A stretch of DNA of 60,538 bases from Glomus cerebriforme (taxonomy: Eukaryota > Glomeromycota > Glomeromycetes > Glomerales > Glomeraceae), in the NCBI GenBank assembly GCA_003550305.1, contig QKYT01000263.1, positions 88,655-149,192 of the forward strand, in the 5' to 3' direction. The notes below the pieces were generated by a model that was not told where the DNA came from, ran no database searches, and was given only the letters and a program-made list of their open reading frames with translations. Within the stretch, counting starts at the first letter, position 1, and every line of letters starts with the position of its first letter. This document shows, piece after piece, positions 11,585 through 24,890 of the stretch. The translations under genes and the position numbers were made by a program.

Positions 11585-12220
11585 ATTTAGTAACAAGCTG
11601 TTTTAAATGCTCGAGATCTTCTCTAATAACAAATATACCATCATCATCGTTACTAGTGTAAAAAAGTTTTACTGAAAAATCGGACAATTTAATTTCATAA
11701 GACATTATGACTTTTCTCATTTTAGCAATAGTGTTATATCATTGACTTAAAAGATTATTAGCATCTTTAAGTTCATTTTACGGCAATATCTATACCAAAC
11801 GTATTTTCTGAATAATGTAAATTATTATTAAGAAAAATTTCGGCTTCTTTTACTCCATTATGAATATAAATTTTAGTATCATAACTAATTTCTTCCGCAT
11901 TATATAAAGAATTAAGGGCTTTATCTACTAATAATCTAAAGCTTTGAATTCTTTTAAATAATCTTTTTAATTTTTCTTTAAAATATTTTGAATCACCTTG
12001 TCGTACATAGTCCGTTGAATTTAATAAACGTATCATTGTTTCAATTTCTATATTAACTGATTTGAACATTCCTTCTCGACATATTTTACTTAAATTCAAC
12101 CTATATTATCTATTTCATTACAGACCTTTCGAAGTCCTGATGCTATTTTTTTACCATATAATTTAAATGGTCTACTTTTTTTTAAAAACGCAACGACATA
12201 ATACTATTTTACTCGGAATA
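11585..12220 (-). pseudogene. Broken family copy
   Basis: The longest open piece is 11773-12099 (108 codons) with the family text EIETMIRLLNSTDYVRQGDSK, AEEISYDTKIYI and VKEAE. Downstream the domain continues in another frame (NELKDANNLLSQ, a stop, then IREDLEHLKQLV to about 11585); upstream, pieces equivalent to RPFKLYGKKIASGLRK lie in a third frame with stops to about 12200. No membrane exon or juxtamembrane exon was found. Its orientation is opposite to the nearby intact copies. Confidence 0.7.
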
Positions 12221-13544
12221 TCATCTGTAGAGTTTATACATGCATTGTATAAATGAGATCAGGATCGAAATTTTCTTGTTTATAATGCCAATATATAATA
12301 AATATATAATAAATATCTATTTCAAAAAAAAGGGATTTATTAATATAAAATTCTTTTTTAGAAACTCGAAAGGAAAAACAAAGTTATACTCTCAAAAATG
12401 ATAAAAAGAAAATATAAAAGTTGGCCAAAAAAGGCCCATTCCCTAATTTATTTTTACTAATTTACTATTATTTGATCTACGCAGCATACAGTAAGATGAT
12501 GACGTCATGTCAAAATTACACAAACTGACTAGTTCATGTTTTAATACTACTGTATATTAAATCTTATCTTAATCCGCGTACAAAAATCATGTAAATCTCA
12601 ACAGATCATTTGGAGAGCTCGCTTGCTGTGATCTCTTAGATCTAAAAAAAAGAAAGATTGAGACATTGCGGTTGAAGGTAGCCCTTCAATAAGACTTATT
12701 AGATTCATCAATTCAAACAGAAAAGAAAGTGATCACAAGTAAGAAGTCATAATATTTCATGTTACTATTGTTACTCCACTGTTACTCCCAACAATTAATT
12801 CTCTTTCTATTCTATTATTGCAAATAAAAGAATACGACTTGACAACAAATAAACATTTGTCACCTGCTCCTTTTTATTACGTCTTTTTCCACATCATATC
12901 AATAATGATTAACACATGACTAGCGAAGAACAGGAGTTTTCTTTATTGAAGAAACAACATTCAAATATCACTTACTATCAAAATGAATTTCTAATCGAAT
13001 TTTTCTTTTAACAAGAGTATAGGACTTTGATAAAGGTAAAATTGCCGGATTCTCTACAACCACTGATCCGATCTTTACAATTTTTGGAATACAAGCTCTA
13101 AATTATTTGGGGAATCGAGTCTTGGTGTTCATTTCATCATAGCTACCCTGAAAAAATGTTAAAAATCCACATTTTTACAAATCAGGTAATTTAATATATT
13201 CTTTGAGATTCAAGGTAATATGAATTTATTATGCTAGCATTCGGAATTTATACCTTAAATTTAATGTGAAAGTGTTGCATTATTTATGCGAGCCACTGTA
13301 TTTATTATGATTTATTGTGTCCATTACAATATTTCCTTATTTGGAAATTAATATGATTTTAATTTCTCTATGAATGAAATGCACTTTAATTTCAATCTAT
13401 ATATAAATTCTAATACAATAAAATCGTACCTTTAAAACAATCTATAAATTCTAAAAATTCTAAATTAAATTTCCTTAAAAATATTCAAAATACTTTAGGA
13501 GATATAATTATCACTGCCAGCGCAACATTTTTTTATATCTTTTT
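12221..13544. other. Intergenic region
   Basis: No gene supported. A perfect CRE-type palindrome TGACGTCA lies at 12500-12507. The part 12480-12740 is less AT-rich than the surroundings but carries no reading frame, and it does not match a tRNA or spliceosomal RNA that I recognise. Confidence 0.4.
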
Positions 13545-13925
13545 TTATGTTAATTCTAATTCAAATTCTAATTTTTCGAATTCTTCGCGAAAACGAACAT
13601 CAGCATCTCTCCAAGTTTTAGCGGCAATACAAGCCAAATCAACATCTAATTCAGGATAATAATTATGAATTTTACTTTTTATCAATTCAAACCATAAATT
13701 AAATGCTCCTTCAATTTTCTTTGGTTTCTCGTCATTTATAGAATATTTATTTAATACATATTGCATTTCATTTAATGAAGGAATTTCAATTGTAATTATT
13801 ATTCCATTTGAAAATATTAAATCAACTTTATTATTAAAAGTCGAAGGTGGATGTTTGAAATATTTGAAGAGATTGCTGATTAATGTATTAAGGTACTCCA
13901 AAATTGTATTCATTTTGGCGTTCAT
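13545..13925 (-). CDS. Small divergent HMG-box-like protein
   Basis: Single-exon frame of 126 residues (start MNAKMNTILEY). The C-terminal half, from about residue 68, follows the spacing of a MATA-type HMG box: KPKKIEGAFNLWFELIK corresponds to the RPPNAFILYR opening helix, then a P/L-containing linker, IAAKTWRDA corresponds to the conserved W helix, and VRFREEFEKLEFE to the third helix. Several usual basic residues are missing, so DNA binding is uncertain. Large expansions of HMG-box genes are known in Rhizophagus, which makes this reading plausible. The gene could also be a decaying copy. Confidence 0.5.
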   Translation of the reverse strand: MNAKMNTILEYLNTLISNLFKYFKHPPSTFNNKVDLIFSNGIIITIEIPSLNEMQYVLNKYSINDEKPKKIEGAFNLWFELIKSKIHNYYPELDVDLACIAAKTWRDADVRFREEFEKLEFELELT

Positions 13926-16825
13926 ATTTTATAACCGATGAACATATTAAGAATAAATTTAAGTGAGAATTACGCATCTTGTTAGAAAAATATACACAAT
14001 TCTAAGATTTTAATTAATACGAGAGAAATAATTATTTACTTTATGAATTATTTAGAAATGAAATACCATTTCTTCGTCTTAAATCATTATTAATGTTATT
14101 TTCTGAAGGGAAGGAGAGATAGGTGAAAGGAAGGGAAAAATTGTGTATTGGATTCTTTAAGATGAAAAAAAAGGTTCGTGAGAAACTTTAAGAGTATTTA
14201 TAATTTTTAACTTCATATAATAAATAAATAATGAAACTCACATGACGTATTTTATTATTTCATAAACAATCGAAGTTTCTGTCATGAATTATTTATAGCC
14301 GTAAATTTTTTTTTTTAAGAAAATTGAATGTATAATTTCGTCTTTTCTGTTTATATATACAATTTCCGAAAATTATAGTTTTTTTTGTACGATTGCCTTT
14401 TGTAGAAAAAAAAATAGACGTCTTTTACATTATTACTAAATTAAACATAGCACGTGTTAAAACGGTCGTATAGAAAGAAGCATGACTAACGCCAAATGAA
14501 CGTATTTTAAATTAATTCTCTTCAGAAATAAAATATTCGACAATAAATTACGTAATAAAAAGATATAATTCTAATTTCGGAGTATTGCTTTATCATTGAT
14601 GTTCTCATTCGCTTCGCTGGCTAATGATGGTGCTTATACAGCAAGATAATGGGTTGATATCATGACTTTATTCATGCTGGTTACGTCATATCATGATCAC
14701 CAAAACTTTATAATACGTCTTAGCAAACATCATCAGCAGTATAAACTTATTTATTCTACATGAAAGAGGCATTTGATGATGATAATGAGTCTGGAACTAA
14801 TTAGAAGAAACAAAGAAATTACAAGAGAAATAGATGCAAAAACAATTAAACTCTATTTTCTTCCCAAACCAAATTTTCCGCTCAGAAATGCTAATCACCT
14901 AGAAACTGAAAAAAAAAACTCCGCAAACCATAATATGCTTTATTATGCTTATTGTGAGTTAAAAAGAATTCTTAATTCACCCCTCTGTAAGTTCATTTGA
15001 TAATTTTTGGGTCTTGGCGTCGGAGTAATCAACCGTAGAATGATTACTATTACATAGATGGAATCGTTAAGGATATAGGAAGTATCATATAATTAAACTG
15101 ACATCAAATATAATTCTTGTTATATGCGATTAATGCGATTATAAGATTTATAGCGTGATTAAGGGTATAAGCAGTCATATATGGTATGGTTTTCTATGTA
15201 TGGAATGTATGGTCTTTTATAATAGCTATTTCCATACATGTGGATTTACGTCCATGTGATTTGACCTATCAATTTTACATAGCATTGGTGTAAACTAATA
15301 TATTTTATTTTTTTATTTAAAATAATTGTATTTTAGTTTTATTATCGAATTTATTTATACGATCTGATGCTATTTTTGATACTTTTATTCGCAAAAAAAT
15401 ATATATATATCATTTCATTCTCCTGAGATGCTAATTATATACATGATGGATAATCTTTAGCAGTAGATAATAAATTTATTTATATATTTTTAAGCTAAGT
15501 AACTTGAGTCTATTTGCTATCTTTAGCTTGAAGATTACTAGGATGATAAAATTTATAAACAGTTATTTATATATTTTGTATTATAACTTTATTAAGCAAA
15601 TCTGAAATTTTATTTATATTTTTATAATAATCTCTTATCTTCTACATTGCAATTAATAAAGCAGTTGATTTTTTTTATTGTAAAATAATGGTCTATTAAA
15701 CCAGCTCTGTTAAAGCTAATGCCTCTGGCAAAAATAATGAGTGTTTCAAAATGAAATGTGCATGTGATTTATTATATATATAATATATTTTAATGCAATT
15801 ATCAATTTTTTTTTACAACTCTTATTTTCTAAAAAAAAAACCTAATAAATAATACTTATTAAATTTGCGTAAATAACTTTTATATTACCATATATTATAA
15901 GTCACAATATCCCAGGTATCTTGCAAATTTCAAAAGGTTAATCTTATACTACTAAGTTTATAACTCAAATTTTTACTATAAATAAAAACTTGCATTACAA
16001 TTAGAAAAATATTTGTATATAATTTCTAAATAAAATTAGATTCTTAAAATAATATTATTAATAGAAAATAAAATCTTTTTTAATACAAAAAAAAAAAGAT
16101 ACTATGCATAGAAGGGTACTATAGCTTATGATATATAATATATTATTTAATAATTTATTTATATAATAAAATAAATACTTATAATTCATTCTTTTTGTTA
16201 TATATATAATTATTTTACTAATTATATAAAAAATTTGCATAATTATAACTAGTAAAAATAAAAATAAAATTTATTTAAATTGATTATTAATATATTTAAA
16301 TATTTAATAATTTTCTTGTAACTTTTTTTAATAAAATTTTATTTTACAAATAATTTTCATTTATATTATTTCTTTTAATACTAGGGAAATAGAAACTGTT
16401 AAAAAGTTTGAATTCTGAAGTATTATTTCAATTTATTAAATAAATTATAGTATAAATATAACAATAAAATATAATAAAAATAAAATATAATACAAAAGAA
16501 AGTTTAATAAAATATAATAATAAAAAATATAACAAAAAAAATATAATAATACATAACAGTCATTGGTTATTTCTGAAATTATGTGAGTCAAATGAATTTA
16601 CTAATTAAATATGCAGGTAATGCAGCTTATTGATCATTTTTTTTTCACTATAATTAATTAGTAAAAACATAAATTTTAGGATTTTTTGTCATATGCAAAC
16701 TTTAATTTTTATCTAATAATATATGCATAATTTTTTTTTTTTACTCTCTAAGTTAAGATCAATATATTGATATAATTTTTTCTAGTTATTTATTAACAAA
16801 AAGTCAGAAGAATTTCTTCATAAAA
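13926..16825. other. Long AT-rich gene-poor stretch
   Basis: No gene could be supported. The ATG frame at 14773-15000 (75 codons) has no recognisable content. From about 15300 onward composition becomes extremely AT-rich and grades into the decayed transposon region. Confidence 0.45.
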
Positions 16826-19060
16826 TTGGGCATTTTTATTAAACTTAAACTTATGAATCTTAGAATGGAGAACTTTACAAACAATATAAACAAACCTAAT
16901 TTTCAATATTATAATATTGATAACCTTAATTTTATAAAGAAAAAATATGTTTCTGACTTTAATAATATTAATAATGACAAGTACATTAAGTTAGATGATA
17001 TTAATAAGAGTTTAAATGATTTAATAAGTGAGAAGAACATGTTTGAAGATAATAATACTGGTTTAAATGCTAAGAAATATTTAAATAATCTTAATTTTTT
17101 TAATTAAATATAGATACTTTTTAATTAACCTATCAACTTTTAACTATTTTAAATAAGACTGATAATATAGATAATTTTATATTAGAATTAGATAGTAATT
17201 TTGATAACGAATCTGTAGTTTTTATAGCAATAGATATTACTAATGAAGTTTAATTAATTGAAATTTCTGAACCAATGAAATTAATTAAATTTACAATGTG
17301 TATTTTAATTAATAATTTTAATAGAAAAATTCATTTCTATGGAAGTTTACAAAATTTACATTGTATGAAAAATATTTTTGGAACTTGAGAAATTGATAGT
17401 GAAATAGTTCATAGGGTAAATAATAATTTGGCTTCATTGGAAGTTTATTATTCACATCAAATGTATAATCAAACTAAATTATATGTAAAAAATGCAAAAG
17501 GAACTAAAGATTTTTCTTTGGATTTTATTAGTAATAGAAGATGATTTTTTTATAATATTAATAAAATCTTTTATACTCATGAAAAATAGTGTAATTAACA
17601 TTTTTAGATATTAGTTAGTTAAAATTTACAAATTCCTTGCTATAATCAATATTATTGTACTTCTTTAACTAAAATTTATTCAAGTTTATCTAATAAAAAA
17701 GTATATTATGTATGTATTTCTTGTTATGAAAAATATAGTAGACATATTTATCAAAGATTTGGGATAAAAGAAAAAGTTAATCAGAATTGTCAAAAAAATT
17801 CTTCTCCCAAAAATAATGTTACAAAATCTTTTTATTTAATAACTAATTAGTTGTTTTATGTTGCTGAATATGAATCTTCCAATTTCTAAGAGCAATTATC
17901 TCATGAATCAATAAATCTTTTACTACTTTTACTTTTCTTACAAAAAATTAATTATAAATCACAAACATTTATTTCTTCTTTTGTTGAAAAATTGAAACTC
18001 TCAGATACATCTAATTCTTTTATTATTAGAGTTGCTTTAAATTAAATAAACTAGATTTTTTTAATTTGAATACAAAAAGTTTAATAAAAAAAAAGTTTTG
18101 AATTTAGTCAAGGAATGGCAAAATTATATTAAAAAATAGAAAAATTATTAGTAATAATAAAAAATTGTTAAAAATACAGATTCCTTTAATTAAGCATCAT
18201 AATGCATTTCCTCTTTTACTTTTTAAATTTTTTTTAGGTTTAATAAATAAATACATTACAATTGTCAAAATTTAAAGAAGTTAATAAAAAAAAACAATCT
18301 TATGATAAACTTATTATTTCTTTTGATCTAAATAGTACTATTGAAACTAGAATTTTTCTTATATCTATAATTTTTTGTATTGCTTTTTCTGGCCTTCAAC
18401 TTTGGCTTTTAACTATACTTACTTCATTTATAAAAAACCAAAACTTATTATTCTTCTTCAACAACTACTTACAATAATTCATGCAGTTGAACATACTTAA
18501 AGACATGAACGTAAATTAGAAAATAAAAGAATAATAATAGCAAATTCTTATAAAAAACTTTGGGCAGATAACAATATTTGAAATATTAGAGTTATTGATA
18601 ATATAGATTTTAAGAAAAAGATTTTTGCTTATTCAAACATTTTTGATCAAACAAGAAATACAAAACATATAATATTATATATAGTATTTTAATATTAAAT
18701 ACTTAATTTATTTTTAGCTCTTTTAAGTAATATTCTGATATTTTAATCTTAAAACTTTAGGGTAATAATATTAAATCTCAATAATTTATTCTTAATTTTC
18801 ATCAAATTTTTAAAGATTTTTTACAATTTTTAGATTCAGAAAATTCTTTTAAATATTCTCAAAATTTTGATTTACCTGATATATATCAACAAATTATTAA
18901 TAAATAGTACAGAATTGAAATGTCATTACCATTAGCTAATGTGGTTATTTTGAAAGCTGAAATAAATTAAATTCAAATAAAAGAATATTTGAAGCATATG
19001 ATATGTTTTTACAAGATTTTAATTTAGATAATAATAAATATATAGATATATAGTCATCTC
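16826..19060 (+). mobile_element. Decayed long coding repeat, + strand
   Basis: Broken protein-like text continues across frames: an opening piece at 16826-17107 (NFTNNINKPNFQYYNIDN), then GSLQNLHCMK, EIDSEIVHRVNNNLASLE, YSHQMYNQTKLYVKNAKG, FLILIANS-like and ANSYKKLWADNN text, and near the end NSNKRIFEAYDMFLQDFN. In-frame stops at 17386, 17542, 17587, 17596 and 17887 are all one transition away from W or Q codons. The repeat is of the kind that fills Rhizophagus genomes, but I cannot assign a transposon class with confidence; the last part has a loose resemblance to DUF6589-type proteins. Confidence 0.5.
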
Positions 19061-19225
19061 TTCATACAATCACCTCCTTTATATATAGTCACAATTTCCT
19101 TTAAACATATCATTTGTCAATCCTAATTTTATTATATATAAAATTTCTTCTTTATAGTTATAAATACCTTATAATCACTATCATATATACCAAATTACTA
19201 TTTTAATTAAATAGTCAGTAATCAT

Positions 19226-19773
19226 TATAGTTGTAGCCGAAATTATTTTAGTATTATGGAAATTCGTAATTATGTAATTCTGTAATTATTTAAAAGTAAT
19301 TAATAATTAATTTTGGGTTCCGTAATTAATTTCGTATTACGAAAATATTTGGCCAGAATTAACCTTAATTTTGGCTGAATTATATATAGAAAATTTAATA
19401 AATAATAACTCAGCATCTAGTGATCCATTTTGGATGATTTTACCACCATTTGATTCGTCTCGATATGACGATTCTAATGGTGGTAAATCATTTAAATCTA
19501 ATCATTAAATCTTACTCTGACTTCAATAAACTTTAAATGTTTATAGTATTTTAACTTCGTCAATATCGAAGCTAGAGAAATGAAACATATACCATTAGAT
19601 TCGTCTCAATGAGAAAAATTTAATGGTGGTAAAATCAATAAAATCGGATCACTAGATCGCGAGAAAATGTCAAATTCGCATTGTTACACAAAACGTAATT
19701 AATTACGGAATTACGTAATTAATTACGATTATGGAATTTCGGATTTGGCAATTGAATTTCAGAAATAACTATA
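19226..19773. mobile_element. hAT-like MITE, 548 bp, 8-bp target duplication
   Basis: Terminal sequences TATAGTT (left) and AACTATA (right) are inverted copies, extended by imperfectly inverted arms full of TTACG/CGTAATTA words. GTAATCAT occurs immediately outside both ends (19218-19225 and 19774-19781), an 8-bp duplication as made by hAT transposases. The interior carries two copies of an imperfect palindrome around ACCATT.GATTCGTCTC (19444-19483 and 19591-19630). No coding capacity. Confidence 0.75.
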
Positions 19774-19781
19774 GTAATCAT

Positions 19782-21420
19782 ATAAAAAATTTCTTATTTA
19801 TAATTACCAGCTAATTATATTAGTATAATATGAACTTATAAAAAAGCATAAATTTATACTTTAAATCAAATAATTAAAATTTCAAAAAGATTCTAATTTT
19901 CGGTTTTTTTTTAATTTGTTAGAATCAAAAAATATTAATAATTTATCATTCTGTGATTATAAGAGGATAAAACTAGCTTGTTGGAATTATTTTATTAAGA
20001 TGCATTTAATGATAGTAAAATCACATTTCTAGTATCATGCCAATAGATGAAAATCTAATTTTTCAAAAAAAAGAAAACCTAAAATCTTATTTACTAGTGC
20101 TAAAGATGCAGTTTTATTACCATTAGATGCATCTCAATAAGATGATTCTAATAAGCTATATTTTGTCCTTTTATAATTACAGGATAATGAATTATTAATT
20201 AATGATCTATTTAAAAATCAGAAAAATTAATTAATAAAATCTGGAAAAATCAAATATGAAAAAAATTGGATTAGTACTTGAATTTTCTTCTTTAAAAAGC
20301 CACATAATACAAATTTTCTTTTTGGTGGGAAGTATAATTTCAGTTTTTGAAATTTGTATATCATCACATACCTAATCATATGAGATATAAATTATATGTC
20401 TTTATTATAGAAGAATCTGAAATTTCAGGATTTCCAAAAAAAATATAGTAAATACAATAATAAAATCTCCTAATTTTTAATATAATCAGTCTTCAATTCT
20501 TATATAAATTATGAATTAAAGAGACATTATGATCCTCATGATTACTTATTTAGGATAGTGTTTAATTAGTACTGTTAAATATATGGTAAAAGAGATTCTT
20601 GCATTTTTTGGTTTAATATATAAAATAATATATATAATTATTTCTAATTGGCATTAATTAAAATTAACAATTTTTTCTGATTATTACACAGATTACAAAT
20701 TAATATTTTTTAATTCTGACTAATTAGAAAAAACTGAAAATTGGAACTAAACTGGACTGTTTAGAACTCTACAAGTAATACAAATTATAAAAATTCTTTA
20801 AATAAAGTAATATTAATATATAACTATTTATAAATAATTATTCTAGCTAATATATAATGAAATTTCTATAAGATTCCTATCTTTTTATTATTTTTTTTTT
20901 GTTAAAATGTAAATTTTTTTTTTTTAAAAAAATTTGTAATTTTAAATAATTATCATTATTAATATTAGTAATATTTTTAAAAAAATTATATATAAAATAA
21001 AATTATAATCATATTAATATTAAATTTCATATACTGTACATGTGATTATAAAACAGAAATTTTGCTATAAACATACTTCTTTATAGTTACAGTATTTACT
21101 GGTCTATATTGAAACTTATATATATACTAGAATAATTTTTAGTCAGTGATATACATGTAAAGATATATGCAGTATTCTTATTACAATTTTTTTAGAATTT
21201 AGAATTTTTAATTTGGTAGCAACTTTGAAAATTAAATTTCTAGATAAATTGAAAGCAATAGTTGATTATCAATCATCTATTTGTAAAGTATTAAAAATAA
21301 TTTGGTTTATAGTAGAAGTTGCAATTCATATTTATTTAAAAAAAATATAATAAAACAATTAAACAAATAATTTTTGGATCGTTAGGAATTGGTTTATTTT
21401 GAGAAGGAATCTATTAGGGT
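19782..21420. other. Transposon-derived AT-rich filler
   Basis: No reading frame of interest. A third copy of the ACCATTAGATGCATCTC-type palindrome lies at about 20119-20155. The rest is AT-rich and unassigned. Confidence 0.4.
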
Positions 21421-22130
21421 GGTCATGATATATGCTAGAGGAATGTAATCAGTAAGGAGTGACAAGGTACTTGGTAATGGGCTTCAGATTAGATAGTATA
21501 AGCAGTCAGTTTGATTCATTTGAAGTATCTGTTAGGATAATCAGGTACTGGTCTTGGTAGAGAAGTTGTAGAGGTAGAAGTAGATTTAGTTTCTTTTTAT
21601 TTTTAGTTTTAGTATTTTAGATAATTCCTTTCTTTTTGAATATTGGTACTAATAACTGGCATTTATAATTCTTCTTAAAACATTTCATACTAGTTCAGAA
21701 ATCCATTCATAAGTATTGGTATCTTTTGTTCTGAAGGTTAGTACTAACATCTGATCTCTATAATTTTATTAATATTTCATACTAGTTTGAAGATCCAAAA
21801 GTATTGAGAGGAGATTCAAGTGAACTGGACAAAAGATATTCATTTTGAGGGAAGATTTGGAAAGACTGATTGGAAGGTTTTTATTTTGATACTAGTACTG
21901 GGATATGGGAGAGAATCAAAGCATATTAACTATCTAAGAAGGATCTTGTTTTAGTTTTCACTCTGAGGACTCATATTACATAAATGTGATGAGTGATACT
22001 TTTCTTTTAGAGGGTATATATATGATACTTACTGTATATCACTTTTGTATTCTGTTTATATATACAGAAGTACTAAATTTATTTCAATAAAGTTGGTTAG
22101 TATTTCATCTTGTCTTTAAAAAAAAAATTA
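21421..22130 (+). mobile_element. LINE-like 3' end or processed retrocopy with poly(A)
   Basis: A roughly 700-nt block with clearly higher GC than its surroundings ends in AATAAA (22085-22090) and, some 30 nt later, an A run at 22119-22128. That arrangement is an mRNA-like 3' end inserted by target-primed reverse transcription. No open frame spans it, so it would be the 3' untranslated end of a non-LTR element or a non-coding retrocopy. Confidence 0.5.
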
Positions 22131-22139
22131 ACCGAATAA

Positions 22140-24700
22140 TAGATAAAAATAATAATTTATTAAAAACTTAGTTTCTTTATTTTAAATAAACTGAATGGTA
22201 AAAAGCACATCAAATTAAAATTAAAATAGAAAATTTTGAAATGCAATATAAATTTCTTTCTGCTTTTGTACTGCTTTTTCTTGTATTTAATAAACTTAAT
22301 TATGCTTTATTAGTTACTTTTTTTTTGGCTTATTCGGCAAAATATTCTGAGCTAAAAGAATTATTAAAACATGCTTGTTCAATTAATATTAGTTGAGAAA
22401 AGTATTTTTTTGCATTTAATAAAGCTTTAAAAATCTTTGACATTAAATATGTTAAACAAAATATATCAGAAAATCCAATTAATACAGAATAGTTCAAAAA
22501 TCAAATCAAAGCTATTTAAAGTAAAAAAGATCAAATTAATCTATTTTTATTTGAATCTTTAAATGATAATGTTACATATCAAGACGATTGAGTAGTAAAA
22601 TCTTGTAAAGAAACTACTTAAAATATAATAAATTAATTTATTATAGCATTTGACAATTCAATAAATAACTTTCTTTTTTAAGATATTTCTGGATTATCTA
22701 ATATGATCACAGAATATATATCTGAAGGTTGGATCAAATTATTTAATTATTATTCAGTAAGAGAAGAATAACTCAATGATATATTAAAACAAGATATTTT
22801 AAAAAGTAAAAAGCAAGTTATAACAGGTAGAAAAGTAAAAAATATTGGACATTATATAATAGCAAATATGAAAAAATCTTATAAAAATAATAGGAGTTAT
22901 AGCAAAAGTAAAATTCAAAATAAAGAAAGAGACTAACATGAATTATCATCAAATATAATTACAAATCAATCTTTAAATTCAAATACTTTTATTTTTTAAC
23001 CTATTTTATTAATAATTTACAATATTCTTTCAATATGCTTCCTAATCCCAATAATTCTTTTGGTTAAAATATTAATATTTTAAATAATACTTATACAATA
23101 TTCAATTAAATTCTTAGGAACAAATATTCCTTTACAATCTAATTCCAATGCAGAAATTCAGTTTCTTCTCAATAATACATAAATTACATATTCTTCTTTA
23201 GATCTAATTGAAAATTTCTGTTTATCAAAATGTGCCAAGAGAACAATCCATACCTAAAAATTACCATTTTTAGAATTACTAGTAAATAATACAAGCAAAA
23301 AAAAATATTAATAATGTTATTTAATAATTGAATAATTGGAATATAACAAATAATCACTTTAAAAATGTGAGATAAACAATATGTAATAAAATGAGTATAA
23401 ACATAAATCCATAAAAATCACTTAATAAGAGAGAAATAAGAGTGAAACAACCAAGTCTAAAAAATATATATATATTATAAGCTTAATTAAAGTTTACTAT
23501 TTTCAATAAAGAAAATTTACATTTTTAGCTATTACTCAATAATGTATATATAAACTTCAGATAAAAATTAATAATAATACAACTATATTAATGGTTAACA
23601 CTTCATGTAAAAAACTTTTGAAAAGAATAAATATTGATAAAAGAATTTTAGTTTAAAAGTCAAAAAATCATAGAAAAGCCTTATATATTAAAATATTTAA
23701 AAAAATGAGATATTCTAATAAAATTAGTATTATTTGAAAGTTTAAATATCATACTTTTAGTATATTATAAAAAAGTTTTATTTTCTTGAAGGGTTTGGTC
23801 TTTTTTGAACTTATGAAAATTGTTAATTTTTAGTAGTATAAGATTCTTAATTAGTAATTGACATTATACTAGAAATAACTAGTAACTATTATTTAAAGTA
23901 AGTTTCAAATTCATAGAAGTAGAAATATGATTAAATAATGAAGTGATTAAAGTAAGGTTTAATTGGCAGTTCTTAAGTGAAATATATATAATATCTCTTA
24001 TCAATCCTAAGGTATTAAGATAAACTGAAAAATTAGTAAATTGCATTTCTTTGATAATATGATATAGAGGTTTGAATAATATTAGATACAAGTGATATAT
24101 AATATAATTAGCTATATATAGTTTTAAAGAGACTTAGTTTGTGTTTATAAATAGTAAGAAGAGATAAAAAGATTGAGTGAAGTTGGATATCAAATAGCAA
24201 AATATGTTAAAAATGATACTGCAGATATAAAATTAATATTTTATTATTAATGTAAATAAATTATCTTATAATGAGTCTTTTATATTTAATTAAATTACTA
24301 GCAATTTCTATATTGATACATGTTTGATTATTGCTAATGAATTACTCATTAAGTATTCTTTCAGAAAGGGTATCATCTAATGCTTGGATTGTAACTTTTT
24401 TTGCATCACTACCTATGATTATGTTTAATTAATCCTTTAATGGAGTCAGATTGAAGACTAAATAATAAGAATTTCTTGCTATTGATTTTTATATTATTTA
24501 TATTAAAAAATTTGTTGGAAGTATCAATTGTATTTTAGAGATTCTTTTTTGAGTATCCTATTTATTATATATTATCAGCAAATGTGATGAATACTATTCA
24601 AATTGTGGGTAAAGAATTAATCAGAAGCTGGCTATTATGCATGAGATGAGTAATTTTAAGTAAATACTTTCTGTTAATAGATTATTGGATTTTGCAAAGT
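22140..24700 (+). mobile_element. Decayed long coding repeat(s), + strand
   Basis: From about 22330 a decayed frame reads LVTFFLAYSAKYSELKELLK, then FNKALKIFDIKYVKQNISE, SEGWIKLFNYYSVREE and a basic stretch SYKNNRSYSKSKIQNKERD. In-frame stops at 22394, 22490, 22517 and 22589 each become W or Q by a single transition. Further broken text continues to about 24150 (for example KNHRKALYIKIFKKM) and 24300-24420. No part is intact and the element class is unassigned. Confidence 0.5.
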
Positions 24701-24799
24701 AAAAAATCATAAAAAATGCATTATAGTAATAGAAATATTTTATTTAATATATTAAATATAAGGAAATTTGTATTTTACGCATCCTATATAAAATATATC

Positions 24800-24890
24800 C
24801 CAGCGGAGTTAGAGTTAGATTAGTATTATATTAGTATTAGGTTAGGGTTAGATTAGAGTTATATTAGATTAGAATTAGGGATTAGAGTTA
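24800..24890. repeat. Short degenerate tandem repeat (GTTAGATTAG words)
   Basis: About 90 nt of variants of GAGTTAGATTAG / GGTTAGGGTTAGATTAG. It resembles telomere-type words only locally (see rejected items). Confidence 0.6.

Noticed and set aside
12600..12700. Possible small RNA gene (less AT-rich, GAGAGCTC and AGATCTAAA words)
   Set aside because: Does not match tRNA, 5S or spliceosomal RNA features that I could check by eye.
24800..24890. Telomere-like repeat (TTAGGG words)
   Set aside because: Only one true GGTTAGGGTTAG occurs; the rest are variants of GTTAGATTAG over about 90 nt. Too degenerate and short for an interstitial telomere claim.
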